From the NCBI GenBank assembly GCA_022496805.1, contig CM040091.1, positions 19,768,336 to 19,832,335 of the forward strand: a DNA stretch of 64,000 nucleotides, read 5' to 3'. Positions 1 to 11,660 of this stretch are shown here, piece after piece. A program made the translations under genes and the position numbers. Every line of letters starts with the position of its first letter. The stretch's first letter is position 1. The DNA is from Pohlia nutans (Eukaryota; Streptophyta; Bryopsida; Bryales; Mniaceae). The notes below the pieces were generated by a model. That model was not told the origin of the DNA, made no database searches, and saw nothing but the letters and a program-made list of their open reading frames with translations.

Positions 1-275
1 TGGTTGAAATAAGAAAAAGCCTGAAATATAATATTCGGAAAGGAACTGCAACCACCTTGGGCCCAACTGCTAATTTATGGAGGAATCGGAGTATCCAAGA
101 TGCCTAACATCTTCCTTTTTTGGTACAGATCTTGATTCCAAGAATGAAAACTACGATAGACAAATGTAGTTACTGTCAGAATGGGCAGCCAACAATGATT
201 TGGAATGTTACGTAGACTGAATCAAAGATGCTCTTGACAAAATTTTCTATATACAAACTACACTAATTCCTATTA

Positions 276-490
276 CTCCCTCTGTTCCAAAATAAAAAGC
301 ACCTGCAAGATTACAAATACCGGTACATGAAGAAATCAATTGGCGAGCCATGGGGTCATTGGTTAATTAACACAATGTATACTGCACTTGACGACTTAAG
401 CTCAATAGGCGAGAAAAATAAGCAAGCGGTCGTTTTATTACGGAAAAAATAAAATGTTCCCACGTGCTTTTTATTTTGGAACAGAGGGAG
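276..490. mobile_element. Stowaway-type MITE
   Basis: A 215-bp element whose ends are inverted copies of CTCCCTCTGTTCC, flanked on both sides by TA. The inverted match runs inward past the first 25 bases (the AAAATAAAAAGCAC stretch is mirrored). Stowaway MITEs (Tc1/mariner group) have CTCCCTCCGT ends and TA target duplications. It has no coding capacity, and the small reading frames over it are chance. Confidence 0.9.
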
Positions 491-2797
491 TACATTTAGT
501 GAAATGTGTGGTACCCCCTCCAAAAATAGTGTGATTTTTGAGAAATATCTTTTTGGTAAGAAAAAAACATTGAAAAAATTACAAAAAATGGAGGGTGTTA
601 TAGGCACCATGGCTGCAACTATATACATGATGTTAAAGACGGAATTTCTAGCACATGTAAATGAGTTAGACAAAAGTCGTATTATGTGAGATGCGTAAAA
701 GTGGTACCCATATCAGGGCATTCCCTTGTGGTGAATCTCTTTACAAGTGCTCATAGGTAACAATATTTCCAATAAGACTAGGTGTCCAGTCGACATTACA
801 AGACACTGAGACAAATTGAAAATAGTTATTATCTATGAACACTTATTTGTTGCATTTAGTGTTGGTGCCACGACAATAGAAGTTTATGTACATGGTGTGT
901 TCAGTATTGATGACACTAAATGTAATAAACAGTGTAGTTTGTGGATCCAGCAAGTGGCATCACTGTTCAACAATTCTGTTCATTGTTAAAGGGCTAAGAT
1001 TTCTCAAGAAGACAAAATGACATTATACATCACTCATGTGAATCACTGTCATGGAAACCAACGTTAAGACATAATCACAATGCAATACCAGAGCATATTA
1101 TTTGAGGGAAGATGATGACACTACCGCATCCATGAGTTGAGAGTAAAAAATGTAAAAAATGTAGGATTTCTGATCACCTTGTTAGTGTTCATCCGTCTTG
1201 ACAGGAACAGCATAAATCATCGGAAACAAAGATATGATTATATGCATCTTGATCAGTGCTGGCTTTAATGCAACTTCATGCCTGTACACAGAGCACAAGC
1301 AATAGGGCCTACTACTCAATTACTCATATAAAAATGCAATATATCCCAATAAATAGGCTGCAGAATAGAGAAAAATTCTCAACATACAAACCTCAAGCTC
1401 TGAGATGAAATCAGGAAGTACAAGATGAAGCAAGTGGTGCAATTAAATGAACAATTGGAAAACTATACTTACCGTTGCGACTCAAGCAAATCTCCATCTC
1501 TGATTTAAGGATATGTGCAGTGTTGTCTTCAGCATGCTAGTCTGCAATCACAAAGCAAATCAAAGAATTTATTCCAGAGCATGCAAAATGTTGCCATGGA
1601 AAGCTAACAGAATTAATGAATAAAAGTAACAGGAAAATAAGGCAGAGGAACATGCACGGCAAGGCAATATTGAAAACTGAAGATACTCGTCAAATTCTAG
1701 AATTTCGTTAGCATGGAATACAATCATGAGAATAGTGTTGAAGGAACCAGTTGAGTCTTTCAACATATGTTAAAAACATTCAAAGCAATTGAGTTAAACC
1801 CACATCAATCTACTTCGTAAAGAGTTTATTGTTTCTAAGTTCAAAACAAAGCACTCATCAACAGCCAAACATCAAGACCATCCTCATACCTGCTTGAGTT
1901 AAGGAACAGCAGCTGCAATTACTCCACGTAAAAACTTGTGGGTAGATTCTACTGTCAAAGTTCATACGGACCAAAGCAGGAAAAGAAAGAAAAGAAAAAC
2001 TATATATTACAAGATTAAACGACAAATGGGAAACCTTGAATTAAGTATACCTATGAATAAGGCTTCAACCAAAGGACGTGTGCCATTATAAAATGAAAAG
2101 AGCTGCTGAATAAAATTTTATAAATAAACTTCAAAGTGCAACCCAAGTAAGTCTGCAAAATCTTCAAAAAAGTGAGCTGCTGCTCAAGTAACGACAAAAT
2201 TGAAAAAATGGTTGCCGAAATGATTCTCCAACAAAGACTAAAAACTACATGGTACCCCAACAAGAGACTAAACAATGGCTTGAAAATGTAGAAAGTTGTA
2301 ATGTCCGTGAAAATGAGACATGTTTAAAAGCAATAGTAGCATGTCAGGTCCATCATTCTAAAGAATGAATTTCTTATGTCTAATAGAATTGTGACATGTG
2401 GTTGTAGGAATAGTGATATTCTAGGGTTTTTGAAACTTTCAACCATTGATGATTACACTAGAGAAATAACATTCTATAGTCAATATCTCTACATTGTTTT
2501 TGCATGGACAGAAGAAAGAATAAAATGTTCTTCTAAGAATAAAGAAACTCTTGTCAATGTAGAGCTTGGTGATTCAGAAAGCTTCTATGGAATGTTATGA
2601 AACACATGAAAATTATACATAGAACCGCTTACAATTAGCAGCTTGTCTCAAATTCTACAATGAATGGCACTTGATATCAAGCTACACGAAGACGATTTCT
2701 CCAAGTCTACCAGCAAACTCTTTTCACCAAATCTATATTATAGCTCCTTCAAAAACAAAAACAAAAAAACCCGCATTTACAAATATCACAACCTCAA
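491..2797. other. Intergenic DNA, possible fragments of a minus-strand spliced transcript
   Basis: No protein-coding gene recognised. Read on the minus strand there are several good donor-like sites (GTAAGT near 1473, GTATGAGG near 1889, GTATAC near 2050), but the short segments between them are full of stops. Around 2400-2490 a plus-strand frame contains TIDDYTREITFY, weakly reminiscent of a copia integrase fragment. This is too short and decayed to call. Confidence 0.25.
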
Positions 2798-3049
2798 CCC
2801 CTGAAGGATCAAGGATTCATGATTCTCCAATGACAAATTCAATCGATCATATCGAGAAAAGTATAATTCAAGTGGGACCAATTTTATATCACCAAAATCA
2901 GTGAAGCACATTGTATGTGTTGGTCAAGAGACAAATAAATTTGAACAAGAGTCCACAAAAGAACTACTCAAAACTGCTAAAAAAAACAATTAAAAAAAAA
3001 AAAAAAAAAAAACATAAGGCTTGATTTGAGCTTCATGGTCCTTTAGGCG
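2798..3049 (+). mobile_element. TTAA-type MITE, family A, copy 1
   Basis: About 250 bp. The left end CCCCTGAAGGATCAAGG follows TCAA, and the right end GGTCCTTTAGGCG is followed by TTAA. The interior matches the copies in introns of the carotene desaturase gene (for example 15720-15939). An internal run of about 20 A lies near 2992-3012. The left flank differs from TTAA by one base, so this is probably an old insertion. Confidence 0.75.
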
Positions 3050-3099
3050 TTAAGCAAGGAATCTTCGTAAATTGCAAAGAGGGAAAATTACATAAGATG

Positions 3100-3540
3100 A
3101 ATAAAATAGACCTTGTTCACACAGATGAAACCTAAACCCTAAAAACAGGGGATCTCGCTAATCCTAATTTTGTCGCACTCAAAATCAGAAACGAAAAAGC
3201 TCAAAATCCTTCCAAAAACTCCTACAGCACGATAAAAAAGAAATCTAGTATTGCATTGTGCAAATCAAGCGTCCGAGCTACGATTTCTATAAAACAACAA
3301 TTACAATTACAATAGCAGATCGAATCGAACGCAATTTCGTTAAAAAAACGAAGAAACGAATCGAAAGAGGCATCATCGTATGCGTATCAGGATTGAACAC
3401 CAGGTTGAAGAAGTCGGTGAATCGGTGCAAAATGAAAAAGCCGATGTGCGATTCTCCCGGAGCGGACCCTTCAACTGTCGAGTTTGCCCACACTATTTTG
3501 TCGATAGTTCACATTAATTTACATAATTACTCATAAGGAA
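3100..3540 (-). promoter_or_regulatory. Possible 5' region of an unresolved minus-strand transcript
   Basis: On the minus strand a telo-box-like TAGGGTTTAGGTTTC lies near 3127-3141, inside a less AT-rich block. Telo-boxes are common in 5' regions of plant housekeeping genes. An open minus frame over 3287-3493 has no ATG start and no recognisable domain. I see no convincing coding exons further left, so this is only a weak pointer to a transcript. Confidence 0.2.
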
Positions 3541-3556
3541 GAAGAGAATTGGCAAT

Positions 3557-3760
3557 TAAGGTAGAGGGCTCCAAAATCAACACGGTTCTAATTTAGACTA
3601 TGCATTTATTTTAGAACACAAATTTAGGCACATCATAGAGCTCTTATTGGATGTTGATCAATATGATAAGCTATCTATGGTCTACCTGAATTTAGATTTT
3701 AGAATGATTATTGTACTTAAATTCTCGTAGAATTAGAACCCTCAAGTTCTTGGGGATGAC
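3557..3760 (-). mobile_element. MITE family C, copy 1
   Basis: The left end AGGTAGAGGGCTCCAAAATC is shared with the element at 10053-10270. The interior matches the reverse complement of that element, for example the ATGATTATTGTGCTTA and CTCTTATTGAATGTTGA stretches with a few changes. The right inverted end is decayed. This is a non-coding miniature element. Confidence 0.7.
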
Positions 3761-4481
3761 CCAAAATGAGCAGCACCAAAAGTGAAAAAGGTTGTAAAAC
3801 ATGTTAAAAGTGTTCGAATTGAGTATTTCAAAAGTTGATGACACAAGTTATCAATTTGCAGCAACCATTTTTAGTTGTTTCAGGAGCCTGGCAACCTGTT
3901 CCTCTGCCCTTGAATGTTCACTCTGTTTTTTTCTACACTGAAATAACTTACCAACCATTGTAAATCAAAATTCTCTCACTCAGAGGGAAAATTAATCAAA
4001 TCAATCACTCCAAGAGATTAATTAAGAAAACATGCGGCGATTAATTGAACGGCTGCCATCCGTTGAAGCTCCTGTGACATATTGTCAGTGTAGGAGGTCT
4101 TCAGTGTGAGGAATACAAGTTTTGTCCGAACTTGTTGTGGCATGGGTTTTTGCCAATGATCTCGGGGAGCTCACTCTTTGTATCATTTGAGTATCACGTG
4201 TGAACAAAGGGTATTTAAAAGCACCCTAAAATTTAAAAATAATTTTTACTATAATTAGTAATATTTAAAGAATATTCTCATTTTTATTCTTGTAATGAAT
4301 TGTGAACATCCTATATTAATGTAAATCATTTATAAAAATTATCTTCAAAGATTTATTTGGACCCTATCTTTGTTCGCACGTTGTTACGTAATATTTGGAA
4401 GTGACCTCCCCGGGCCAATGATTTGGCAAGTCTGAGTTTAGATTAGAAATGGGGAGATGGGTTCTAGAATTGTTTGTCTAA
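3761..4481. other. Intergenic DNA left of the Harbinger element
   Basis: No gene seen. AT-rich sequence with many short stops. Bases 4479-4481 (TAA) are the left target-site duplication of the transposon that starts at 4482. Confidence 0.6.
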
Positions 4482-4889
4482 GGTGCCCACCACACAAGAG
4501 TTGGGAGTGGTTTTCATATCAATTGTTCATGCCAACGATTTTCACGGTGACAGGACACGTAACTGCAGTCCGCCTTGGGATGTGTCACCGTGCCTGTCAC
4601 TGCCGTGTAGCGGCCAGACTGGACAAATCATTGTTTCCTTTTCGGAGGATTGTCACGGAGGTGACCACACCAGACGTCGAGTTTCTGTAACAAATTTCCA
4701 TTTTCTTCCTCGCAAACAAAACTTATATCTTCAAGCGTCGTTGCTGTTGTTCTCGCCTTTGAATGTTTTGCATCTCCAACAATTGTGTACAATTGATGCG
4801 AGGATTTTTCATTTCACTGTGATCAAGTTTCAATGGTTTTGTTAATTGAGAGCGAGGAAGTGTTTGTGTTAGTGGGAGCATTAGACTAT

Positions 4890-5200
4890 CGTTGTTTGGT
4901 CTTGTGCAAGTGCTTATGCGAGTGGTCACTGAAGCAAGTGCTTATGCAAGTGGTTATCGAAGCAAGTGCTTATGCGAGTGGTTACTGATGTAAGTGCTTA
5001 TGCAAGTGGTTACTAAGCAAGAAGCAAGTGCTTATGCGAGTGGTTATTGAAGCAAGTGCTTATGCAAGTGGTTACTGAAGTGTCCTTTGGTGTGTTGAAG
5101 TGATTATGAGTATCACATATACTCTGCTTATGCAAATGGTTATCTGTAGCGTCCATTGGTGTGTTGAATCGATTCTGAGTATCGCATATACTCAACCTTG
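4890..5200. repeat. Subterminal tandem repeats inside the Harbinger element
   Basis: About six head-to-tail units of roughly 30 bp built around AAGCAAGTGCTTATGCGAGT, with GCGAGT and GCAAGT alternating between units. They are followed by two longer, more diverged units that share TTGGTGTGTTGAA and a GAGTATC-CATATACTC core (about 5090-5190). Arrays in this position in DNA transposons are candidate transposase or Myb-protein binding sites. That role is inference. Confidence 0.8.
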
Positions 5201-5475
5201 AGTAAATTCAATAGAAAGTGTTTTTCTCTGTTTGAGCAAAGTCTTGCTTCGATCGTCGAATGAGAAGTGTGGAATTCTATCGTTGTTGTCGAATGTCTGC
5301 CTAAACTATAATCGGGTTGTATAGAAGGGTTTCGATTTTTCCTTTGTATTGTCGGTGTTGCGAGATATGTGTTGTAGTTATTGTCTTGGAATTTAAGGGC
5401 GTGTGTTGGGTTTGTTGCTTTTTGTTTGTTTTTTTATAAGAGTTTCGTACGTTTTGAGGGAGTTATACCCTTAGC

Positions 5476-6843
5476 ATGGACGACCTTGAGCTCTCGATGT
5501 TCATGAACATGATTGTGGTGCTCATACAAACCGCAATTGACTACACATTGTCAGATGATGCGGAAGATCATATGTTGATCGATATGGTTATGGTGGATGA
5601 CATTGGGTTGTCCTCGGATGTCCAGCTTGCTTTCTCTGCAGGTGCATTGCATGACTATCATCTGCAATGCGGTCTCATTTGTTTTGATGATGAATTAAGG
5701 TTTTGGGTCAAGCCTAGGTCGACTGCTTGGTTTAATGACTTCCTCATCGCTGTTTATGGTGATGATCGATGGATAGAGGATTTTCGCATGCCGAAGGCTA
5801 TGGTTGCTGAAATTTGCTACAAGGTCAGACGCTTGGTTGAGAAGCGAGACACAACATGCCGAAAAGCTGTCCCCGTAGAAATTCGTGTCTGTTGTTGTCT
5901 ATTCAAACTTGCACACGGGACAAATCTACTTGAATGTAGTGAGAAATTCGCTATTGGCCAGTCTACCGTGGGGTTGGTGATCAGGGAGGTTGTTTGCGTA
6001 GTCAATGTTGTTTATGCTAATCTCATTCGGTGGCCTCGTGGTCATGAAATGAGACGTGTCATGACTGAATTCAAGAGATGGTCGGGATTACCTTCTGTCC
6101 ACGGGGCTATCGATTGTACTCAAATTACAATTACAAAGCCGAAGTTGTATCCGGAAGATTACTATTATTACAAGCAAAGTGCTTTCACGATGGTTGCACA
6201 ATGTGTAGTGGATTGTCGTAAACGATTCCGAGACATCTTTGTTGGCCTTCCTAGCTCAGTCAATGATCAACGTGTGTTGAGGAAATCTTCTCTGTATAGG
6301 AACGTCCGGACTCGAAGGCTAATGCATCGTGACAATGGTTGTCAAGATGGAATCACCCCCTATTTGCTTGGAGATAAAGGATATCCGTGCCTGAATTGGT
6401 TACTCACAGCCTATCGAGAAGATGGTCACCAACATACTGTTCTCCAAGAATTATACAACAAACGACTCAGGCGAGGTCGATCTGTGGTAGAGTGCGCCTT
6501 CGGCATGATGAAACAAAGCTGGAGGTAAATGCTAGTGAAGACAGACATGCACGTTACCATAGTGCCTGACATGTTTGTTTGTTGTTGTATCCTCCACAAT
6601 TTGCTAATCCAGAAGGAAGATGAAGTTGATGTGGATGAACTCATCATGCGTATGCAAGTCGACTTTGAAAACGATCTCCGATTGCAAGAACAAGGAGTAC
6701 GCAGAAGAACATATAAGGATCAAGCGGGTAATGTTGCAAGAGTTGAAGAAGGGGAGATCTCCGAAGACGAGATCTCCGGCGAGGAGCAGCGCATGCTTGT
6801 AGAAAACTACCTCGGGACTCAACCACAAAGAACACAAATGTAA
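5476..6843 (+). pseudogene. PIF/Harbinger DDE transposase with one in-frame stop
   Basis: DDE-4 nuclease of the PIF/Harbinger type, which would cut and rejoin the element ends together with the Myb-like partner. ATG at 5476. The frame is open for 350 codons to a TAA at 6526-6528, then continues open in the same frame from ATG 6529 to 6843. Visible motifs: a helix-turn-helix-like stretch around residues 149-171, Asp213 in GAIDCTQ, Asp264 in SSVNDQRVL, a YLLGDKGYP block at 297-303, and Glu339 in VVECAFG. The usual family tail (CCILHNLL) lies after the stop. The whole catalytic triad therefore precedes the stop, but the C-terminal part is cut off. No intron fits: GTAAATGCTAG at the stop is far too short. 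Most likely a single nonsense mutation in a formerly active gene, or readthrough. Confidence 0.9.
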
Positions 6844-7426
6844 ATCCTGCTCATTCCAAAAATGAGAAATTGTACATAAGGTATGATATCCTTCAACACT
6901 GCCTACCTCTTTGCACAATCCTCTACTTTGTTATATGTCATGCAACCTTTCAAAACAACACAAACAAAAAGTATATAAAAACTTGTCCGTCACTTTCAAA
7001 CTGCTAGTGCAGTTTCTCGATGCGAAAGGCGGATTTGTACATGTGCTCAACATGTGCTACACATGTCTAGAGGCCATTGACTCCACATGCAAATCACTTT
7101 GCAGTGTCTACAATATTGTCTTTCCTAAGAAGTTCGAATTCCTCCTCGGTGGCGATGTTGATGGCAATGTTCTCTTGCATTAAGTTGTCTTCATCGCCGC
7201 TTTTATATTCCACGTCATTGTTGCCGCCTAGAGAACGTGCAGGACTAGGAGTGAGAGTGATGTCGATGTCTTTACCAAATGGGCTGGGCTGCCGATCAGA
7301 TTGAGTCGGACTGTTTGGGTAAGGAGTGGAGACCCGACGCCGTAGACGTTGCCTTGGACCGAAATGTTGTCCGAGAGCAGCACCCATGACATCTGAGAAA
7401 CTCTGGATGGCCTTTACAAGGCCTCT

Positions 7427-9063
7427 CTAGTTTCGTGACGTCTCCACATCGCGTGTCTTCATGTAATCCAACATCCTTGTCGTGATAAGGCCGTGATCCA
7501 CCATCTTCTGGTGTTCTATCTTGGTTAGCTTCTCCATGTTCGTGACGATCTTCTTCCCTTGGCTCTCTATCACTTCGACCATCTTGGTTTGCGAAGAAGA
7601 TTGTCGACGTTTCACTGCTGTGCTTGTAGGTCGAGGTGTAGTGTTCAATTGCTCAAGGATGACAACTTCATCTACGGGCGCCTTCATCTTCTCTTTTCCT
7701 GTCACATTTTCCTTCGAGGGCATGGGCTCCTTCATTTTGCCGCCGAGACTGATAGTGCTTGGACCTGCAATATTGCTGTAGGTTGCAGCAGCTGCCATTT
7801 TCTGCTTCAATGCAAAGCTACCGTGATGACTCAGGGATTCAGGACCGTGTGTCAGTGTAGGATCCCAGTTTTCCTCGTCCATGAAGTCATTCGGGTCTAC
7901 ATGCTCTTCCATGTCGTCTAAGTGCTCTGGCTCAAGGAGGACATGATCATCCTCGTCCATCGTGTCTCGTTGATGAGGGGGGTTGTGAATGGGCCTCTGG
8001 TATAAAAACTTGTCCATCTCGTTGAAGTGAATACTCGCAAAGTTCACCGGCAGAGTAAGTTGCTTCCTTCTCTTCGAGGTCATTTTGAAATAGTCTTCGT
8101 TGTTGCCGGTTGCTTTGCGGTAGTCCTTCAGCTTCTTGTAATCGCCATACATAGTAGCCCATTTGTCTTTACACGCATTGTGGCCTCTGAAGAAGTTGGA
8201 AATGCTGGCAGATTGCACAATTGTTGCAATTTTGGTCCAGCGTACCACTGCAGACTCCATGAGCTCACGGTCATCTTCAGCGGTCCTATATCGCTCATGC
8301 TCTTCACCCTTCGCTCTGATGAGTGCTATGATTTCGCCTGGCTCCCAATTGGATTGTCGCTCTTTCCTCGGGCGTTGGCTCCGTCCAGTGCTAGGTCCTC
8401 CAGCTCTTGGATTGGGATTGTCTCCACTATTTCGACTGTTTCCTCCTCCACCAGACTTGTGTTTGTTTGAATCAAATGCTGCTCTCGATCTTGCAAGATG
8501 GATGGCGGATGTGAAAGTGTTATCACTACCTAGATCAACAATTGTTTTGGGCGAAAAAGAAAAATATAAGTATTCATACGAGCAACAATTAATGGTGAGG
8601 AGTTGAATTTTTGCAGAAATGAAATGTACTGGGAAGGATCTACAGAGCACAATCTACGCAGACAAATTGGTTCCTTTTGAGATGGACCTCAAAGCAACTT
8701 CAATACGTCAATGCAACCTTTCAAAGCAACCTGAAAATATGTTACGTTGAAAGGTTGCTTACTTCAAATGTTCAAAGTCCACTTCAAAGAAAACTCAAAG
8801 CATGTCTACATGAAATAGATACATGACTGTAATGTGCTTTGAAAGGTTGCTCTAATGTGACGTAACACAGATGGTGTTGAGTGTAAATACTTACAAGCAC
8901 GAGGTTGGGGCAGAGTTGGAGGAGCTTCAGAGAATTCGGAGACATGCGAGCACATCTCGATTTGCTCCGACAAGCTATCATCACTCAAGAGCACCATAGG
9001 TTGCCGACGAAGTCCACTAACATTGGGTGAAGTTACAGAGCGTTCAGCTGGAAGGCCTCGCAT
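7427..9063 (-). CDS. Harbinger-associated Myb/trihelix-like DNA-binding protein
   Basis: Second gene of the Harbinger element. The model has two exons, 9063-8895 and 8529-7427, joined at GTAAGT/CTAG with matching phase, giving 423 aa. The N-terminal 56 residues come from exon 1. After a Ser/Gly/Asn-rich linker, a Myb/SANT or trihelix-like domain is seen: SNWEPGEIIALIRAKGEEH, then a W-centred second helix and CKDKWATMYGDYKKLKDY. An acidic middle region and a Lys/Gln-rich C-terminus follow. Myb-like partners in this superfamily bind subterminal DNA and help import the transposase. No frame break is seen, so this gene looks intact while the transposase does not. The exon 1 choice rests on splice signals only. 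Confidence 0.8.
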
Positions 9064-9682
9064 TTTCAAGGTGTTAGAGATGTACAGAGTAGAATTCTAG
9101 AGACGTAAACAGAATTGTGATCAAAGTATTCGTAGAGAAGGTGGGACATTTTATTTGCAACGCCGCTCTACTTGTAGTGCAAGAACTATTAGATTTTTGT
9201 TGCAGTTGCCGAATTTGAGCATGATGTGTTGTTGGCCGTGAGTTCGTTGGAAATGCTTTTGTCATGTGAAGGAGCAAGTAGTTGCCACCACAACTCATAG
9301 TTTATCAGCGGTTTATTTCGTCCATTTCCGGGAGACTTTTGTTGTTACTGTAGATTCTTACCACATGTACACCTATTGTACATTTATAAATTGATATCTT
9401 TCTATGTACAACACATCTTGTCCATGCCTTATCAGATCTCCATTTCTTAGTAACCATAGTGACAAGGCGCTTCCCGAACCTGTCTTTACTTGGTTCGGTC
9501 ATTATCACCAAGGCAGTGTGGTCGCCTACTTCTATTTCGCCAGGTTATCACCCAAAATTCACTCCTGTGTGGTGGGCACCTAATGTGTGTATGTAACTAA
9601 TTATGTTAATTGTGTCCGTGATGTACGCATGCAATTGAGAATTGAGAAGGCCAAGAATGATTGTTTCCTTGGTGTTAAGCGG

Positions 9683-9896
9683 TAGACGTACCTTAAACCA
9701 CCAATACACCTAAAACCACCAACTTCTACACCCCTCTTTCATTTCAGGAAGGAAATGTAAGCTTTCATTACATGATTTATGCATCAATTGTTCAGAAGTT
9801 AAGTCATGTACCGACAACTTGCATTTCCCCCCTAAAATGAAGAAAGGGTGTAGAAGTTGATGGTTTTAGGTGTATTGGTGGTTTAATGTACGTCTA
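9683..9896. mobile_element. Foldback MITE with long inverted arms
   Basis: A 214-bp element beginning TAGACGTAC and ending GTACGTCTA. The inverted match extends about 55-60 bp inward, including ACCACCAATACACCTAAAAC and the CTTCTACACCC block. The AT-rich centre has no coding capacity. The family is not assigned. Confidence 0.85.
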
Positions 9897-10052
9897 CTTC
9901 AATTGCACTTCTAGACTTTTGCTGCAATCAGAACTCCGTGCCTTGCCCTCTAGGAGACATTCACATACATAGTAACGTTTACGGAGGCATTTAGCACATA
10001 AGCTGTCAAACATGTTACATGTAAATGCTTCCATGGTAAACTATTTCTATTA

Positions 10053-10270
10053 AGGTAGAGGGCTCCAAAACCAACAAGGTTCTAATTTCAATAGAATCTA
10101 AGCACAATAATCATCCTGGAAACTAAATTTAGGTAGACCATAAATACTTATCATTTTTGTCAACATTCAATAAGAGTTTTGTGATGTATCTAGATTTGTG
10201 TTCTAAAAGAAATGCATGGTTTAGAGTCTGTTGGAATTAGGACCTTGTTGGTTTTGGAGCCCTTTACTTT
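10053..10270 (+). mobile_element. MITE family C, copy 2
   Basis: The ends are inverted copies around AGGGCTCCAAAACCAAC. The interior is the reverse complement of the copy at 3557-3760. About 215 bp, non-coding. Confidence 0.8.
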
Positions 10271-10505
10271 ATATAACTAACCACGCCCCCAATTCTTTCT
10301 AATATGCTGCCATTCTACCTACAGTAATTCATACACCCGTAAACACACATGAGTCCGACAATCACAGACACGAGCTCAGCTAGTTACCAATCAACCATTT
10401 TACCCAAACATCAATCTTTTGGAATCAATCATTGTTATTATGTTTAGTTTTAGAACATCATTTTTAGTGGGCACCTAAATACAATACATCTTTGTATGCC
10501 CTTAA

Positions 10506-11071
10506 CCCCCAACTGCTTGAGTATCCATTTTTTGAACAATGTACAAATTTCATCCATAATTTCTCATCCGTCATGCACTTTTTGCAATGTGGAATTTTTA
10601 TTGTAAATTCAATGGGAAGTTAGCTTCATGCATATGTGATCCGGTTAAAAAGGAGATGATTTGTGAAATTTTTATGCCTTATTTCATGTTGTAGTGATTC
10701 ACCCAAAATTTTGAAGATTTCAGTGTAAAAGTGCTCTAAAAAATCAACTCATAAAATTAAGCAACCAAAAAATCTCTAAAACTCACTACACTTAGAGTAT
10801 TACATTTCAACCAATCACAATGAATTACATCCATAGATTATCAATATCTTATTTATAATCAAATTACAAAAGAATTTTGAATTTTGAGTTTCAAATTTTA
10901 TACAAAAATATTGGTGAAAGCAATCATAGATCTAACCGAATGGATAGAATCTAAAATTCATAATGTACAACTTTAATTCATTTGTCAAGTTCAAAATATC
11001 CCTCTAAGTTGCATTTTATAATGCATTTTTGCAAAACTGCCAAATTTCGAAGGGCTCTAGGCATTTAGGGG
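10506..11071 (+). mobile_element. TTAA-type MITE, family E, copy 1
   Basis: Starts CCCCCAACTGCTTGAG after TTAA (10502-10505) and ends GGCATTTAGGGG before TTAA (11072-11075). About 566 bp. Long interior similarity to 53856-54466 and 55990-56606, for example the shared CTTCATGCAT and GAGTATTACATTTCAAC blocks. Non-coding. Confidence 0.85.
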
Positions 11072-11195
11072 TTAAATTTTCAATTGCCAAAAAAATGATT
11101 TCTATTTTAAAGTTTCAATCTTCTAAATGGGAGTATAGGACTCTCTTGAAAAAATGAAAAAAGGAAAAAAAAAAAAAAGGAAAAAATAATCACTG

Positions 11196-11355
11196 CACCC
11201 AAATCACTACGGTATATACTGTGGCCCACGGTATTTTGCGAGAGGCTTTACTAATAATTATTTTTCAAAATATTATGGTAAAATCCATGCAAATTTAATG
11301 AAACTTTGTTAAAATTGGATCCACCCACCCACAGTATATGGTGATTTCGGTGTGG
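11196..11355. mobile_element. Small foldback element upstream of the carotene desaturase gene
   Basis: Inverted arms of about 30 bp at 11196-11228 and 11321-11355, sharing the core ATATACTGTGG and an AAATCAC block, enclose an AT-rich centre. It lies about 300 bp before the desaturase start codon and may have brought sequence into the promoter. No regulatory role is shown. Confidence 0.6.
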
Positions 11356-11660
11356 TTATTAAATCACTCACACGGTGACGTGTTCCATCGACCAGTACAC
11401 AACGTGGCACCAGGATCGCAGTCCCGGCCGAATCTCATCCAACGGCCCAGCCACCAAACGGATGAACTATCTGTTTTCATCCATCCGCCCTCATCACGTT
11501 CCTCCTGCTCTAGCCATCACCTTCAATCTCTGGCTAAGAGACGACGTGCTGGCCCCGCGCATCGGCCAATTCAATTGCGGTCGCGGCGACCGAATTCTCG
11601 CTGTGGTTTTTTGCAAGGGCATAGAATTTTTCGCTGAGCTCGGGCGCTGTTAGTTTTGCA

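Larger units (their letters stand above)
4482..9580 (+). mobile_element. Complete PIF/Harbinger DNA transposon (about 5.1 kb)
   Basis: The termini are inverted repeats: GGTGCCCACCACACAAGAGT at the left and its complement (one mismatch) ending at 9580. Both ends are flanked by TAA (4479-4481 and 9581-9583), the 3-bp TWA target duplication typical of PIF/Harbinger. Inside lie a plus-strand DDE transposase (5476-6843) and a minus-strand Myb/trihelix-like gene (7427-9063), the standard two-gene content of this superfamily, here convergent. The left subterminal region carries a tandem array (about 4890-5095). The boundaries are unusually clean, so the insertion is fairly young, although the transposase frame has one stop. 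Confidence 0.93.

Noticed and set aside
6526..6536. Intron removing the transposase stop (GTAAATGCTAG)
   Set aside because: It would be only about 11 bases, far below any plausible spliceosomal intron.
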